NCBI GenBank assembly: GCA_020073545.1
Contig: JAIQEZ010000023.1
Span: forward strand, 1-46,562
Length of the DNA stretch: 46,562 bases
Source of the DNA: Terriglobia bacterium
GTDB taxonomy: Bacteria > Acidobacteriota > Terriglobia > UBA7540
Direction of reading: 5' to 3'
Of this stretch, positions 16,945 to 25,734 are shown in pieces (position 1 is the first letter of the stretch; the number at the start of each line of letters is the position of its first letter). The position numbers and the translations under genes were made by a program. The notes beneath the pieces are model-generated. The model made no database searches. It was given only the letters and a program-made list of their open reading frames with translations, and was not told the origin of the DNA.

Positions 16945-17178
16945 ATGGAAACCGTACAGGTTGTCTTGGATTCGGCACTGCTCCGCGCCACGGATGGAGC
17001 CGCCCGGCGGGCGCGGGTGAACCGTTCGGCGCTGGTCCGCGCTGCGCTGCGCGATTACCTGAAGCGTCTGGAGACGCGGGAACTTGAGGTCCGCGACCGC
17101 AGGGGCTACGAGGAGCATCCGGATGCCTCCACTGAGGCGTCGGACTGGGAGCGGGTGGCAGCATGGCCGGCCCGATAG
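16945..17178 (+). CDS. Ribbon-helix-helix antitoxin (MazE/CopG-like)
   Basis: 77 residues from ATG 16945. The N-terminal V-Q-V-V-L-D beta strand followed by A-A-R-R-A-R-V-N-R-S-A-L-V-R-A-A-L-R-D-Y-L is the RHH fold with the usual N/D-R-S motif. The C-terminal half is acidic and suited to toxin binding (E-E-H-P and D-W-E-R-V-A-A-W). The toxin start lies inside its last codons, which couples translation. It should repress its own operon through the inverted repeat upstream. Confidence 0.85.
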   Translation: METVQVVLDSALLRATDGAARRARVNRSALVRAALRDYLKRLETRELEVRDRRGYEEHPDASTEASDWERVAAWPAR

Positions 17179-17492
17179 CACGCGGAGAAGTCCGCCTCTA
17201 TCAATTCCCTCGTCCGGACAAGCAAAGACCCGTGGTCGTGCTCACGCGGGAGAGTGCGATTGCGTATCTGTCCGCAGTCACCGTGGCGCCCATCACTTCC
17301 ACGATCCGGGATGTGCCGTCCGAGGTCCGCTTGACCGAGGCGGACGGAATGAAGGGAGAGTGCGCCGTGAACCTGCACAACGTCGTCACCGTGTCGAAGG
17401 CTCACCTGGGCCGACGAGTGGCGGTGCTCAGCCCCGAGCGATTGAGAGAGATCCGCGGCGCCTTGGGCTTCGCTCTTGGCTGTTCATCGTGA
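17163..17492 (+). CDS. MazF/PemK-family endoribonuclease toxin
   Basis: 109 residues, ATG 17163 overlapping the antitoxin end by 16 bases. The pattern R-G-E-V-R-L (usually R-G-D/E-I-Y), K-Q-R-P-V-V-V-L-T-R, V-A-P-I-T-S-T and a later N-L-H-N-V-V-T-V matches MazF, with conserved Arg and Thr/Ser catalytic candidates present. It cleaves mRNA or tRNA at short motifs in known members. It appears intact. Confidence 0.9.
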   Translation: MAGPIARGEVRLYQFPRPDKQRPVVVLTRESAIAYLSAVTVAPITSTIRDVPSEVRLTEADGMKGECAVNLHNVVTVSKAHLGRRVAVLSPERLREIRGALGFALGCSS

Positions 17493-17582
17493 CGGGCGGC
17501 AGGCGTGCCCTCATCGGGCGCTTTGAACGGCCGAGGCCATGCACAGCCGCCTGGCACAACCCTCCCCGTCGTCGCCGTGCCG

Positions 17583-17624
17583 CGCTTTGCAGAAGGCCGG
17601 CTGCTCCACGAAACCGCCGTGCTG
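17583..17624 (+). pseudogene. Relic of the 3' end of a second FAD oxidoreductase gene
   Basis: The 14 codons encode RFAEGRLLHETAVL, identical to the C-terminus of the intact oxidoreductase (16693-16734). The five base differences between the copies are all at third codon positions. The preceding sequence is unrelated; weak similarity continues for about 20 bases beyond the stop position. The remnant therefore comes from a homologous gene that had diverged under selection. The toxin-antitoxin pair now sits between the two copies. Confidence 0.75.
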
Positions 17625-17690
17625 CAGGAGCGCGCGGCAAGAACCCCGTGCATAGGCCCGAGGCCGGTCTTTTGTCCTCGCTACCCTTCC

Positions 17691-17719
17691 TTGTCAACCT
17701 CGGCATGGGGCCTTACAAT
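17691..17719 (+). promoter_or_regulatory. Sigma-70 promoter of secA
   Basis: TTGTCA (17691-17696), a 17-base spacer and TACAAT (17714-17719) lie about 40 bases upstream of the secA ATG. Match to consensus is five of six in both boxes. Confidence 0.75.
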
Positions 17720-17759
17720 AGGGAGGTTGGAGTGTCGGGCCGGAAGCAATCAATAAAGC

Positions 17760-20700
17760 ATGGGTAATTTCTTTCAATACGCGCTGGGCAAGATTGTGGG
17801 GACAAAGAACGAGCGCGAGCTGAAGCGGCTCAGCGCGCGGGTGGTGGAAATCAACGCCCTCGAACCGGAGATGCAGGAGCTTCCGGACTCGGCCTTTGCC
17901 TTGCGCACCCGCCAGCTTAAGGAACGCCTCGCCGACGGGACCACGCTCAACGACATTCTTCCGGAAGCCTTCGCGCTCTGCCGCGAAGCGGGGCGCCGCA
18001 CGCTGAACATGCGGCACTTCGACGTGCAGCTTGTCGGCGGCATGGTGCTACACGAGGGCAAGATCGCCGAAATGAAGACGGGCGAAGGCAAGACGCTCGT
18101 CGCCACGCTGCCCTGCTACCTGAACGCGATGGAGGGCAAGGGCGTCCACGTGGTGACCGTGAACGACTACCTGGCCAAGCGCGATGCCGCCTGGATGGGC
18201 CCCATCTACCGCCTGCTGGGCCTGAGCGTGGGAGTAATCGTCCACGACCTGGACGATGGTGAACGCCGCGCCGCTTACAGCTGCGACGTCACCTACGGCA
18301 CCAACAACGAATTCGGGTTCGACTACCTGCGCGACAACATGAAGTTCGACCTCGCGGACTACGTGCAGCGGCCTCACCATTACGCCATTGTGGATGAGGT
18401 GGACTCAATCCTGATCGACGAGGCGCGCACACCGCTCATCATTTCCGGCTCCTCGGATGAATCCACCGACAAGTACTACCGCGTGGACAAGGTTATCCCC
18501 CACCTGGTCACGGGGACCGATTACGAGGTGGACGAGAAACATCGCCAGGCAACGCTGACGGAATCCGGAATCGCCAAGGCCGAGAAATACCTGGGGCTCG
18601 AGAATCTCTACGACCCCGCCAACATGGAGTACATCCATCACGTCTATCAGGCGCTCAAGGCTCACACGCTCTTCAAGCTTGACCGCGATTACGTGGTGAA
18701 AGACGGCGAAGTCGTCATCGTCGACGAGTTCACCGGCCGCCTGATGCCCGGCCGGCGCTGGAGCGACGGCCTGCACCAAGCCATCGAGGCGAAGGAGGCC
18801 GTCAAAATCGAGAGTGAGAACCAGACGCTCGCCACAGTCACGTTCCAGAACTACTTCCGGATGTACAAGAAGCTGGCGGGTATGACTGGCACGGCGGAAA
18901 CAGAAGCGGCGGAGTTCGAGAAAATCTACAACCTGGAAATCGTCATTGTACCCACGAACCGCACCCTGATCCGACACGAGTTCCCGGACATCGTTTATCG
19001 CACTGAGCGTGAGAAATTCACCGCCGTCGTCGACGAAATCAAGGAATATCACCTGCGGGGCGAGCCCGTGCTGATGGGCAGCATCGCCATCGAGAAATCA
19101 GAACGCCTCAGCGCGGCGTTGAAAAAAGCCGGCGTGGTGCCGGTCCGCCTGCAGGAACTCGCCAAGGCTGCGGGCCTGGAAGGGCCAAAGCTGAAGATGT
19201 GGGCGGAACGCCTGGCGCAAGCCAACCATCAGGGGCTGGCGTGGCTGACCCGCGCCGGGGTCACAGCCTCCACGGTAAAAGAAATGCTGAATCAGGGTCG
19301 TTACCGGGCCCTGGCGACCGGCGCCAACGGCACTCGCCTCGCCTTCCTGGAGGCCCTGCTGAGACGGGCGCCGAGGGGCTATCCTTACGGCGAGCTGCCA
19401 CCCGCGGACGAGTCGATTCTTCCTGACCTCGTAGCGCTCGCGAACAGCCCGGAAGCGAAATACCTGCCGCTCCTCGACTACTTGATTGAGATTCGCTGCC
19501 CCCCCGCCCGCCTGGCTGAGGTTCTGGGCATGAAGGAAGTCCGGCACAACGTGCTGAATGCCAAGCAGCACGAGCGCGAGGCCTTGATTGTGGCCCAGGC
19601 CGGGCGCGTTGGCGCCATCACCGTGTCCACCAACATGGCCGGCCGCGGCACGGATATCGTGCTGGGTGGCAACCCGGAGACCATGGCGCGCGAGGAATTC
19701 CGCAAGTCGCCCGAAAAGTATCGCGAACAGGGCATCGACCCGGAGCCTCCGGAACGACCGCCGGAAGGTTCGGCGGAAGAGATCTTCGACGCTTACGTGC
19801 AAGCCTATTCCGCCTGGCGAAAACAGTGGGCGGAGTTCGTCGACCGCTTCAAGGCCGTCACGGATACGGAGCACGGGCGCGTGGTCACGCTGGGCGGGTT
19901 GCACATCCTGGGGACGGAGCGGCATGAGGCCCGGCGCATCGACAACCAGTTGCGCGGGCGCGCCGGCCGTCAGGGCGATCCCGGATCGTCGCGCTTTTAC
20001 CTTTCGCTCGAAGACGACCTGCTCCGCATCTTCGCCGGCGAGCGCATTTCCAACATCATGCACAAGCTGGGCATGGAAGAAGGCGTGCCCATTGAATCGC
20101 GCCTGATCACCAAGCGCATCCAGGCCGCGCAGAAGGCCGTGGAGGCGCAGAACTTTGAATCGCGCAAACATCTGCTCGAATACGACGACGTGATGAACAA
20201 ACAGCGCGAGACCGTCTACGGTCTGCGCCGCCAATTGCTGGAAGGCACCGACCAGCGGGAATTCATTTCGGACGCTTCCGACCGCGTGGTGGAGTGGTTG
20301 GTTGAAAGCTTCTGCCCCAAGGCGCAGCACGCCGACCAGTGGAACGTGAACGGCCTGCGCACTGAAATCTGGGGACGCTTCGGGATCGACCTGAAGAAAC
20401 ACGACCTGCCCTTCGACCCTAAGCGCCTCGACGAACTGAACGACGAACTGAAGCGCCTGGCCCGCGAGCGCTATGAAGAACGCGAGCAGGTGTGGACCTC
20501 GGAACGCATGCGGCTGCACGAACGCATGATCATGCTGCAGGTGGTGGACGCGCAGTGGAAGGATCACCTGCTGGCCATGGACCACCTGAAGGAAGGGATC
20601 GGCCTGCGCGGTTACAGCCAGCGCGATCCGCTCGTCGAGTATAAGCGCGAGTCCTTCGCGATGTTCGAAGCCATGATGGACCGCACCGAGGATGAAACCT

Positions 20701-20990
20701 TGCGCTACCTCTTCCTGATGCGCACCCCGGAGGAAGAGGAAGAGATGATCCGCCAGTACCAACAGCGCAAACGGCGCGAACAGCGGGAAATGCAAATGAT
20801 CGGCGCCGGAGCGATCGAGAAACCGCAGCAGGTTATCCGCCGGGAAAAAATCGGCCGCAACGATCCCTGCCCCTGCGGGAGCGGCAAGAAATACAAGAAG
20901 TGCCACGGTGCTGCGGCACCAGCGGCCGCGGCTGCGGCAGCGTCAAAATCTGACCGCGCCGCAGCCTCGCCCGAGAAACGGCCAACCTAG
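17760..20990 (+). CDS. secA: Preprotein translocase ATPase SecA, with an extra domain in NBD2
   Basis: 1076 residues, against roughly 840-900 in model species. Walker A is G-E-G-K-T, followed by [23 protein letters not shown] and G-M-T-G-T-A in NBD1, the N-M-A-G-R-G-T-D-I and G-R-A-G-R-Q-G-D motifs in NBD2, and a C-terminal zinc motif [13 protein letters not shown]. The usual direct join between the E-K-S-E helix and H-N-V-L-N-A-K-Q is split by about 135 residues (460-594). A further roughly 70-residue extension follows N-P-E-T. SecA drives export through SecYEG at the inner membrane. An 11-base inverted repeat includes its stop codon. Confidence 0.98.
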   Translation: MGNFFQYALGKIVGTKNERELKRLSARVVEINALEPEMQELPDSAFALRTRQLKERLADGTTLNDILPEAFALCREAGRRTLNMRHFDVQLVGGMVLHEGKIAEMKTGEGKTLVATLPCYLNAMEGKGVHVVTVNDYLAKRDAAWMGPIYRLLGLSVGVIVHDLDDGERRAAYSCDVTYGTNNEFGFDYLRDNMKFDLADYVQRPHHYAIVDEVDSILIDEARTPLIISGSSDESTDKYYRVDKVIPHLVTGTDYEVDEKHRQATLTESGIAKAEKYLGLENLYDPANMEYIHHVYQALKAHTLFKLDRDYVVKDGEVVIVDEFTGRLMPGRRWSDGLHQAIEAKEAVKIESENQTLATVTFQNYFRMYKKLAGMTGTAETEAAEFEKIYNLEIVIVPTNRTLIRHEFPDIVYRTEREKFTAVVDEIKEYHLRGEPVLMGSIAIEKSERLSAALKKAGVVPVRLQELAKAAGLEGPKLKMWAERLAQANHQGLAWLTRAGVTASTVKEMLNQGRYRALATGANGTRLAFLEALLRRAPRGYPYGELPPADESILPDLVALANSPEAKYLPLLDYLIEIRCPPARLAEVLGMKEVRHNVLNAKQHEREALIVAQAGRVGAITVSTNMAGRGTDIVLGGNPETMAREEFRKSPEKYREQGIDPEPPERPPEGSAEEIFDAYVQAYSAWRKQWAEFVDRFKAVTDTEHGRVVTLGGLHILGTERHEARRIDNQLRGRAGRQGDPGSSRFYLSLEDDLLRIFAGERISNIMHKLGMEEGVPIESRLITKRIQAAQKAVEAQNFESRKHLLEYDDVMNKQRETVYGLRRQLLEGTDQREFISDASDRVVEWLVESFCPKAQHADQWNVNGLRTEIWGRFGIDLKKHDLPFDPKRLDELNDELKRLARERYEEREQVWTSERMRLHERMIMLQVVDAQWKDHLLAMDHLKEGIGLRGYSQRDPLVEYKRESFAMFEAMMDRTEDETLRYLFLMRTPEEEEEMIRQYQQRKRREQREMQMIGAGAIEKPQQVIRREKIGRNDPCPCGSGKKYKKCHGAAAPAAAAAAASKSDRAAASPEKRPT

Positions 20991-21091
20991 TCCCGTGACC
21001 GCGTTAAGAAGTTCCCAAGCGGCTATACGCAGACGGTCCTTCGGTTGCGAATGCTTCCGAAAGGAACCTAACCAGGCGGGCACGGGACTAG
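20987..21091. repeat. Small inverted-repeat (MITE-like) element, copy D, overlapping the secA stop
   Basis: CTAGTCCCGTG at 20987-20997 is perfectly complementary to CACGGGACTAG at 21081-21091. The secA TAG stop (20988-20990) is part of the left arm. The ends (CTAGTSCCGT) resemble those of the element at 32143-32216. The remaining spacer to 21205 shows no gene. Confidence 0.65.
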
Positions 21092-21205
21092 CCTTAGGTC
21101 CTTTGCTTCTGGCCCGCGGGAATCCCCGTGCCAGCGGCCCAAGGGGGTTGTTGTCCCAAGGCCCAACCCAAGCTAAAACGCTTCGCAGCACTCAGAGGAC
21201 CGAAG

Positions 21206-21751
21206 ATGAGCCACGAAGAAGTCCACGAAATGCATGAGCAGGCGGAACATGGGGCACACGACCCTTCGCTGCTGCCCGTCACTTTCACCATGGCGGTGCT
21301 GGCCGTGGTGTTGGCGGCAACCTCGCTACTGGGTCACCGCACCCACACGGAAGAACTGCTGCTCCAGAATAAGGCCACGGACCAGTGGGCTTACTACCAG
21401 GCGAAGAATATCCGCCGGCATACCTATGAGCTCTTCCTGGATCTCCTGTCGGTGTCTGCCGTGAAGGACACCGAGCAGGCGAACAAGGTGAAGGAGAAGT
21501 ACACCAAGGAAGTGGAACGCTACCGGGATGAGCAGAACGAAATTGAATCGGAAGCCCGTACACTCGAAAACGAAGTTTATCTCGAACGGCGGCGGGCGAA
21601 TCGCTTCGACCTCGGCGAAGTCTTCCTGGAAGCCGCGATCGTGATTGCGTCACTCACCCTGCTCACCAAGCGACGATTGTTCTGGCAGTTGGGAGTCTTG
21701 ATGGGAGTGACCGGACTGGGAGTGACGCTGACGGGATTCCTGGTTCACTGA
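21206..21751 (+). CDS. DUF4337 membrane protein
   Basis: 181 residues from ATG 21206. A short acidic/His-rich cytoplasmic start is followed by a membrane helix (about 24-42), a long charged coiled-coil region with A-T-D-Q-W-A-Y-Y-Q-A-K (the DUF4337 signature), and two closely spaced C-terminal hydrophobic helices. Family function is unknown. It follows secA but is separated by the inverted-repeat element and has no strong ribosome-binding site (only GGAC before the ATG). Confidence 0.85.
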   Translation: MSHEEVHEMHEQAEHGAHDPSLLPVTFTMAVLAVVLAATSLLGHRTHTEELLLQNKATDQWAYYQAKNIRRHTYELFLDLLSVSAVKDTEQANKVKEKYTKEVERYRDEQNEIESEARTLENEVYLERRRANRFDLGEVFLEAAIVIASLTLLTKRRLFWQLGVLMGVTGLGVTLTGFLVH

Positions 21752-21828
21752 GATTCCCTCCGGCGAGCAGTCCGGCCGAGGACGGCGGGACGCACGAACC
21801 GTCCGGCCTTGCATTTGTGCCCTCCGCC

Positions 21829-22386
21829 TCATGCCTCGCTCGCGCCAAGGCGCTTCGCCTCGACCCCGGCCAGGTTCTCACCCTCAAACTTGAAAGTGAC
21901 TCCTTCGCAGAAACCAATCTCGCCTCCGATTTCATCGAGGTGGTAGCGCGGGCAGCCGCGCAGCGCCGCCGCTTCCAGAATGCCTCCGTGCGAAATCACC
22001 AGCGCTCGGCCCTCGTCGGGTAGCCGGCGCGAGACACGCCTGAGGGCGGCGAGGAAAGTCTCCCCTTGCATTCGCAAGTAAGCGAGCGCCTCGGGAATCT
22101 CCCAGCAGGCGGCGAGCGGGATGATGCCGCGCGCTTGGGCGAGCTTGGTGACCTGGGTGTCGAACGGCTCCCACGGGTTCACGGCCGTGAAGGCTTCGTC
22201 GATTTCGTAGCGCTCGAAGCCCAGGGCCTCGAGCGTTTCGCTCGCGCGCTCTTTGGGACTTGAAATGCACAGGGCGTAATGCGCTGCGAGGAGCGCCCGC
22301 GCGCGGCGAGCCAGTTCCCGACCCTCTTCGCTCAGGCCTTTCCCCTCTCCTCGCTTGGAATGCCTGAACACCTCAACGTATTTCAT
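21829..22386 (-). CDS. Histidine phosphatase superfamily protein
   Basis: 185 residues from ATG 22386. The catalytic start V-F-R-H-S-K-R-G replaces the usual R-H-G/A; C-I-S-S-P-K-E-R-A-S-E-T supplies the second Arg, and V-I-S-H-G-G the second His. A Glu donor is plausible in W-E-I-P-E-A. The product could act on phosphorylated small molecules or proteins; the substrate is unknown. It overlaps the hydrolase gene by 14 bases, so the two are translationally coupled. Confidence 0.82.
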   Translation of the reverse strand: MKYVEVFRHSKRGEGKGLSEEGRELARRARALLAAHYALCISSPKERASETLEALGFERYEIDEAFTAVNPWEPFDTQVTKLAQARGIIPLAACWEIPEALAYLRMQGETFLAALRRVSRRLPDEGRALVISHGGILEAAALRGCPRYHLDEIGGEIGFCEGVTFKFEGENLAGVEAKRLGASEA

Positions 22387-23206
22387 GAGAGCTCCCAACG
22401 AAGGCTTTGAGTTGTTGGAGGTAAGCGTCGCCGCCCACCTCGATGACATCGTTGTGGCCTGCTCCTTCGATGGGGTAGAAGCGCTTCGGGTCGGATGCGG
22501 CTGCGAATAATCTTCGGCCCATTTCAAACGGAACCACCTCATCGCGCGTGCCGTGAGCGATCAGAATCGCAGCGTGCACGGCACGAATCTTTTGGAGTGA
22601 ATCGAATCGACTTTTCGGTACATACTCGAGCAGGGGAATTCGGAACAGTCGCCGGGCTATTTCCCGGGCGTTGGTGAAAGAACTCTGGACGATCACCCCT
22701 CCACACGGGCGGCGAGCCGCCAGATCAAGCGCCACCGCGCCGCCCAGCGAATTCCCGTAAATCACGATGTCCTCTGTGCGGATATGCCGCTGTTTCACGA
22801 GGTAGTCATACGCCGCGTCTGCATCATGGTAAACGCCCGCTTCATCCGGTTTCCCTTCGCTTTTTCCGTATCCCCGATAATCCACCGCGAGTATGTTCAC
22901 TCCTAACTGCGAGAGCACTTTCATATGGACAAGGCCGTATCCAATGTTTTCCGCGTTCCCGTGAAACCAGAGGAGGACCTTTGGTGAGGACGGATGCGAA
23001 AGGTAAGAGGCGTTGATCCGGACGTTATCTTCGGTTGTCAGCCAGACGTCCTCCCCTTCCGATTCGAGATGGTTCCCCGGAGAGAATCCTTCCGGATAAC
23101 GCGGCGGGAAATAGATGACTCGGTTCTCGAGAGTCCTGACCATGACCACCGCGAACAGAATTACGAGCGCGGCTGCCACCCCGACCACCATCAAGAGTCT
23201 CTTCAC
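22373..23206 (-). CDS. Alpha/beta hydrolase (YfhR/BEM46-like), membrane-anchored
   Basis: 277 residues. One N-terminal membrane helix (about residues 4-24) is followed by the hydrolase core: W-F-H-G-N-A-E-N (oxyanion region), D-Y-R-G-Y-G-K-S-E-G, nucleophile elbow G-N-S-L-G-G, later H-G-T-R-D-E-V-V-P (Asp) and G-A-G-H-N-D (His). This is the BEM46/YfhR pattern with catalytic Ser, Asp and His all present. The substrate is unknown. It is the first gene of the pair with the histidine phosphatase. Confidence 0.85.
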   Translation of the reverse strand: MKRLLMVVGVAAALVILFAVVMVRTLENRVIYFPPRYPEGFSPGNHLESEGEDVWLTTEDNVRINASYLSHPSSPKVLLWFHGNAENIGYGLVHMKVLSQLGVNILAVDYRGYGKSEGKPDEAGVYHDADAAYDYLVKQRHIRTEDIVIYGNSLGGAVALDLAARRPCGGVIVQSSFTNAREIARRLFRIPLLEYVPKSRFDSLQKIRAVHAAILIAHGTRDEVVPFEMGRRLFAAASDPKRFYPIEGAGHNDVIEVGGDAYLQQLKAFVGSSHEIR

Positions 23207-23472
23207 CTTTGGGACGCTCTCAACGCCCTTTCAAAACGAATCCGCCCCCGCTTCGCGTGGGGAGTGTTGCCCGCGAGTGATTGTTCCGTACGACGCAACC
23301 TTCCAGGCAAGGAAACTCGCGCGCGGCAGGAACGGTCTTATCCGCAAGCGGCCAGATGTGACGCCGTGAGAAAGGTTGCAGGGGGAAACACCCCAAATGC
23401 CGCGCGGCCCGCTCTACGCTGCATAAGGTACGACCCGGCCTCACCCCGCGGTGACGCAAGGCCGGTTCGCGA
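23207..23472. other. Spacer between the hydrolase and htrA region
   Basis: No gene is supported. The sequence carries only short frames in all directions. Together with the inverted-repeat element that follows it separates two minus-strand genes. Confidence 0.4.
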
Positions 23473-23572
23473 GCCCCGATCCGTCGCTAACGTACAGCAC
23501 ACCGTCCGCCCGTGATTCACAGGGAACCCGGCTGAGCAAATCCGCTCCGTCGCGTTGTCGACGGATCGGGGC
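23473..23572. repeat. Inverted-repeat element just past the htrA stop
   Basis: GCCCCGATCCGTCG (23473-23486) is the exact reverse complement of CGACGGATCGGGGC (23559-23572), with 72 bases between. It begins six bases downstream of the htrA stop and could act as a transcription-end structure, although no T-run is present. Confidence 0.75.
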
Positions 23573-23577
23573 GAGAA

Positions 23578-25104
23578 TCACTGGTCGTCGCCGCCGCTTT
23601 CGTCCGGTGAAATGACAACATAGTATCCGGTGCCCTGCCGAATAAGGCGCAGCAGCGTCTGGCCTTTCGCTTGAGCCGCCAGGCGATTGAAATCGGCAAC
23701 GGAACGCACCGGCTGGCGGTTGATGCTCTCGATGACGTCGCCCTCCTGCAGGCCGGTACGCGCGGCCGGACTTTTAGGGTCAAGATTGCTGATCACCACG
23801 CCGGTCACCTGCGGAGGCAGGTCCAACTGCTCACGCATCGAGGGCGTGAGGTTCTGTACGGTGATGCCGCGCAAAACACCTTCCTGAACAGCTCCAGGAC
23901 CGCCCTGCGCGCTGAGGTTCGTAGGACGCTCGCCCAGCGTCACCTTGATCGTCAGGGGCTGGCCGTCGCGGAGGATCTCCAGGGTGGTCTCGGTTCCAGG
24001 ATTCAGGTTCGTGATCAGGGCCGTGAACTGATCCGCGTCGTCGACTTGCTGGCCGTTGAGCTTGCGGATCACATCGCCGTTCTTGATCCCGGCCTTTTCC
24101 GCAGGTCCACCTGCAAGCACGTCCTGCACGAGCGCACCGGCGGTGTCAGGCGCCTTGAACTGCTTTGCAAGATCTTGGTTCAGGTTTGAGGGACGGATTC
24201 CCAAGTAACCGCGCGTTACCTTTCCTGTCTTGATCAAGTCCTCCATCACGTGCTTCGCCATGTCAGAGGGAATAGCGAATCCAATGCCGACGGAACCGCC
24301 CTCACCGCCCGGTCCCGAATTCCCGCTCAAGATCGCTGTGTTGATGCCGACGACCTGTCCACGCACATTCACCAGGGCGCCACCGGAGTTTCCCGGGTTG
24401 ATAGCGGCGTCGGTCTGGATGAAGTTTTCGAACCCCTCAATTCCCATCCCCGAACGGCCCAGCGCGCTCACGATGCCGCGCGTCACCGTGAACCATTGCC
24501 CGAAGGGATTTCCAAACGCCAGGACCGTGTCTCCAACTTTTAACTGGTTGGAATCGCCAAAGGGCACAGTGGGGAGGCCGCTCGTCTCGATCTTGATAAC
24601 GGCAACGTCCGTCTGCGGATCTGCTCCCACGACTTTGCCCTTAAACGTCCGCTTATCGGAAAGCAACACCTGGATTTCCGTCGCTTTTGCAATCACGTGA
24701 TTATTCGTAACGATATATCCATCGGAAGAAACAATCACGCCACTTCCCAGGGCATGTTGGCGCTGTTCCCTCGGAATATTGAATTGCGGGAACATGTCGC
24801 CAAAAAACTGGCGGAAAAATGGATCCATGAAAAAGGGGGACTGTTGTTGTTTGATCACCTGGGTGGATTGAATCGCCACGATGGCCGGCGTGACGGCTTT
24901 GGCGAGCCGCTCGTAGGCTTGGTTCTGCCGTTCGAGAGCATCGATATCCGGGCCATCCAGCCCTTTCCCTTGAGCCAGCGCAAATTGTGGAAACAGGTGG
25001 TTCCCCTGATAGAGCAGGGCTGATAAGCCCAGAATCAAAACCCCCATCAAGGTCAGACTCAACCCCCCGAGGTTTTCCCTCAGGAATCGCTTGTCAAATC
25101 GCAT
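23578..25104 (-). CDS. HtrA/DegP-family periplasmic serine protease
   Basis: 508 residues from ATG 25104, with AAGGAGG upstream. One N-terminal membrane helix (about 15-33) serves as signal anchor. The trypsin-like domain has His136 (T-N-N-H-V), Asp166 (T-D-V-A-V-I) and Ser240 (G-N-S-G-G). Two PDZ domains follow (G-Y-L-G-I and R-G-I-T-V-Q-N-L starts). A Q-rich LA loop (87-115, Q-Q-Q-S-P-F-F and F-F-R-Q-F-F) is typical of DegQ/DegP. It degrades or refolds misfolded envelope proteins. The longer open frame upstream is unlikely to be translated. Confidence 0.95.
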   Translation of the reverse strand: MRFDKRFLRENLGGLSLTLMGVLILGLSALLYQGNHLFPQFALAQGKGLDGPDIDALERQNQAYERLAKAVTPAIVAIQSTQVIKQQQSPFFMDPFFRQFFGDMFPQFNIPREQRQHALGSGVIVSSDGYIVTNNHVIAKATEIQVLLSDKRTFKGKVVGADPQTDVAVIKIETSGLPTVPFGDSNQLKVGDTVLAFGNPFGQWFTVTRGIVSALGRSGMGIEGFENFIQTDAAINPGNSGGALVNVRGQVVGINTAILSGNSGPGGEGGSVGIGFAIPSDMAKHVMEDLIKTGKVTRGYLGIRPSNLNQDLAKQFKAPDTAGALVQDVLAGGPAEKAGIKNGDVIRKLNGQQVDDADQFTALITNLNPGTETTLEILRDGQPLTIKVTLGERPTNLSAQGGPGAVQEGVLRGITVQNLTPSMREQLDLPPQVTGVVISNLDPKSPAARTGLQEGDVIESINRQPVRSVADFNRLAAQAKGQTLLRLIRQGTGYYVVISPDESGGDDQ

Positions 25105-25734
25105 GAGATCGTCCTCCTTCAAACCTTCGCGTGAATCTCTCGGATGACAGGCCCGGCAGAGTGCTCCCTTGGCCGTTGCTGCCACCAGAGATCAATCTTC
25201 GTCGATGTGCTCAAGAAGGCTCGACACCGTCAAGTCAGCTCGCCCCTCAATTGTAGCAGGCCCTCCGGAACCATAGCCCGCGAGTTTTTAGACGGAATCC
25301 CCTTCTTTCCGTAATCAAGGCAGGGGCTTGGTTAATTCATCTCAACGTGACATTTACCCGTAGCAGCCTTTCAAGGCCTGGCGGTAGCCTCCAGATTAGC
25401 CACTACTCTTATTGATGCGTCAGCGAGGAGTGAGGTTTTATCTCTCGCTGCTCTCCGTTGCGACGGGAGGAGATTTCTAGTAGTATCCACCGCCTCAAAT
25501 CCAAATGCGGTCGTTGAATCTCCGCGGCACTCGGTCATGGCCCGTGCCACACCCGGGTCGCGGATAAACGTCGCAGGGGGTGCACCACACCCGTTTGGAA
25601 GGGGCTGCAATTGCGGCGACGCAAGATAGCCGTCACCCTGGTCGCGAGGCGCCTTTCAGCCGTTTGATCTGGAACACACATTATTACTCCTGTGCGGACT
25701 CTTCCGCCAGGAACTGGCGGCAGAACCGAAAACC
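25105..25734. other. Divergent spacer between htrA and the acylase pseudogene
   Basis: 630 bases with no supported gene. It must hold the htrA promoter. A TACAAT box occurs on the minus strand near 25250 without a good -35, and TTGACG lies closer to the gene. Short complementary stretches (GGTGCACCACACC near 25580) are present. Confidence 0.4.

Noticed and set aside
19098-20906. 602-codon minus-strand frame opposite secA
   Set aside because: Shadow of secA. No ribosome-binding site and a composition typical of antisense reading.
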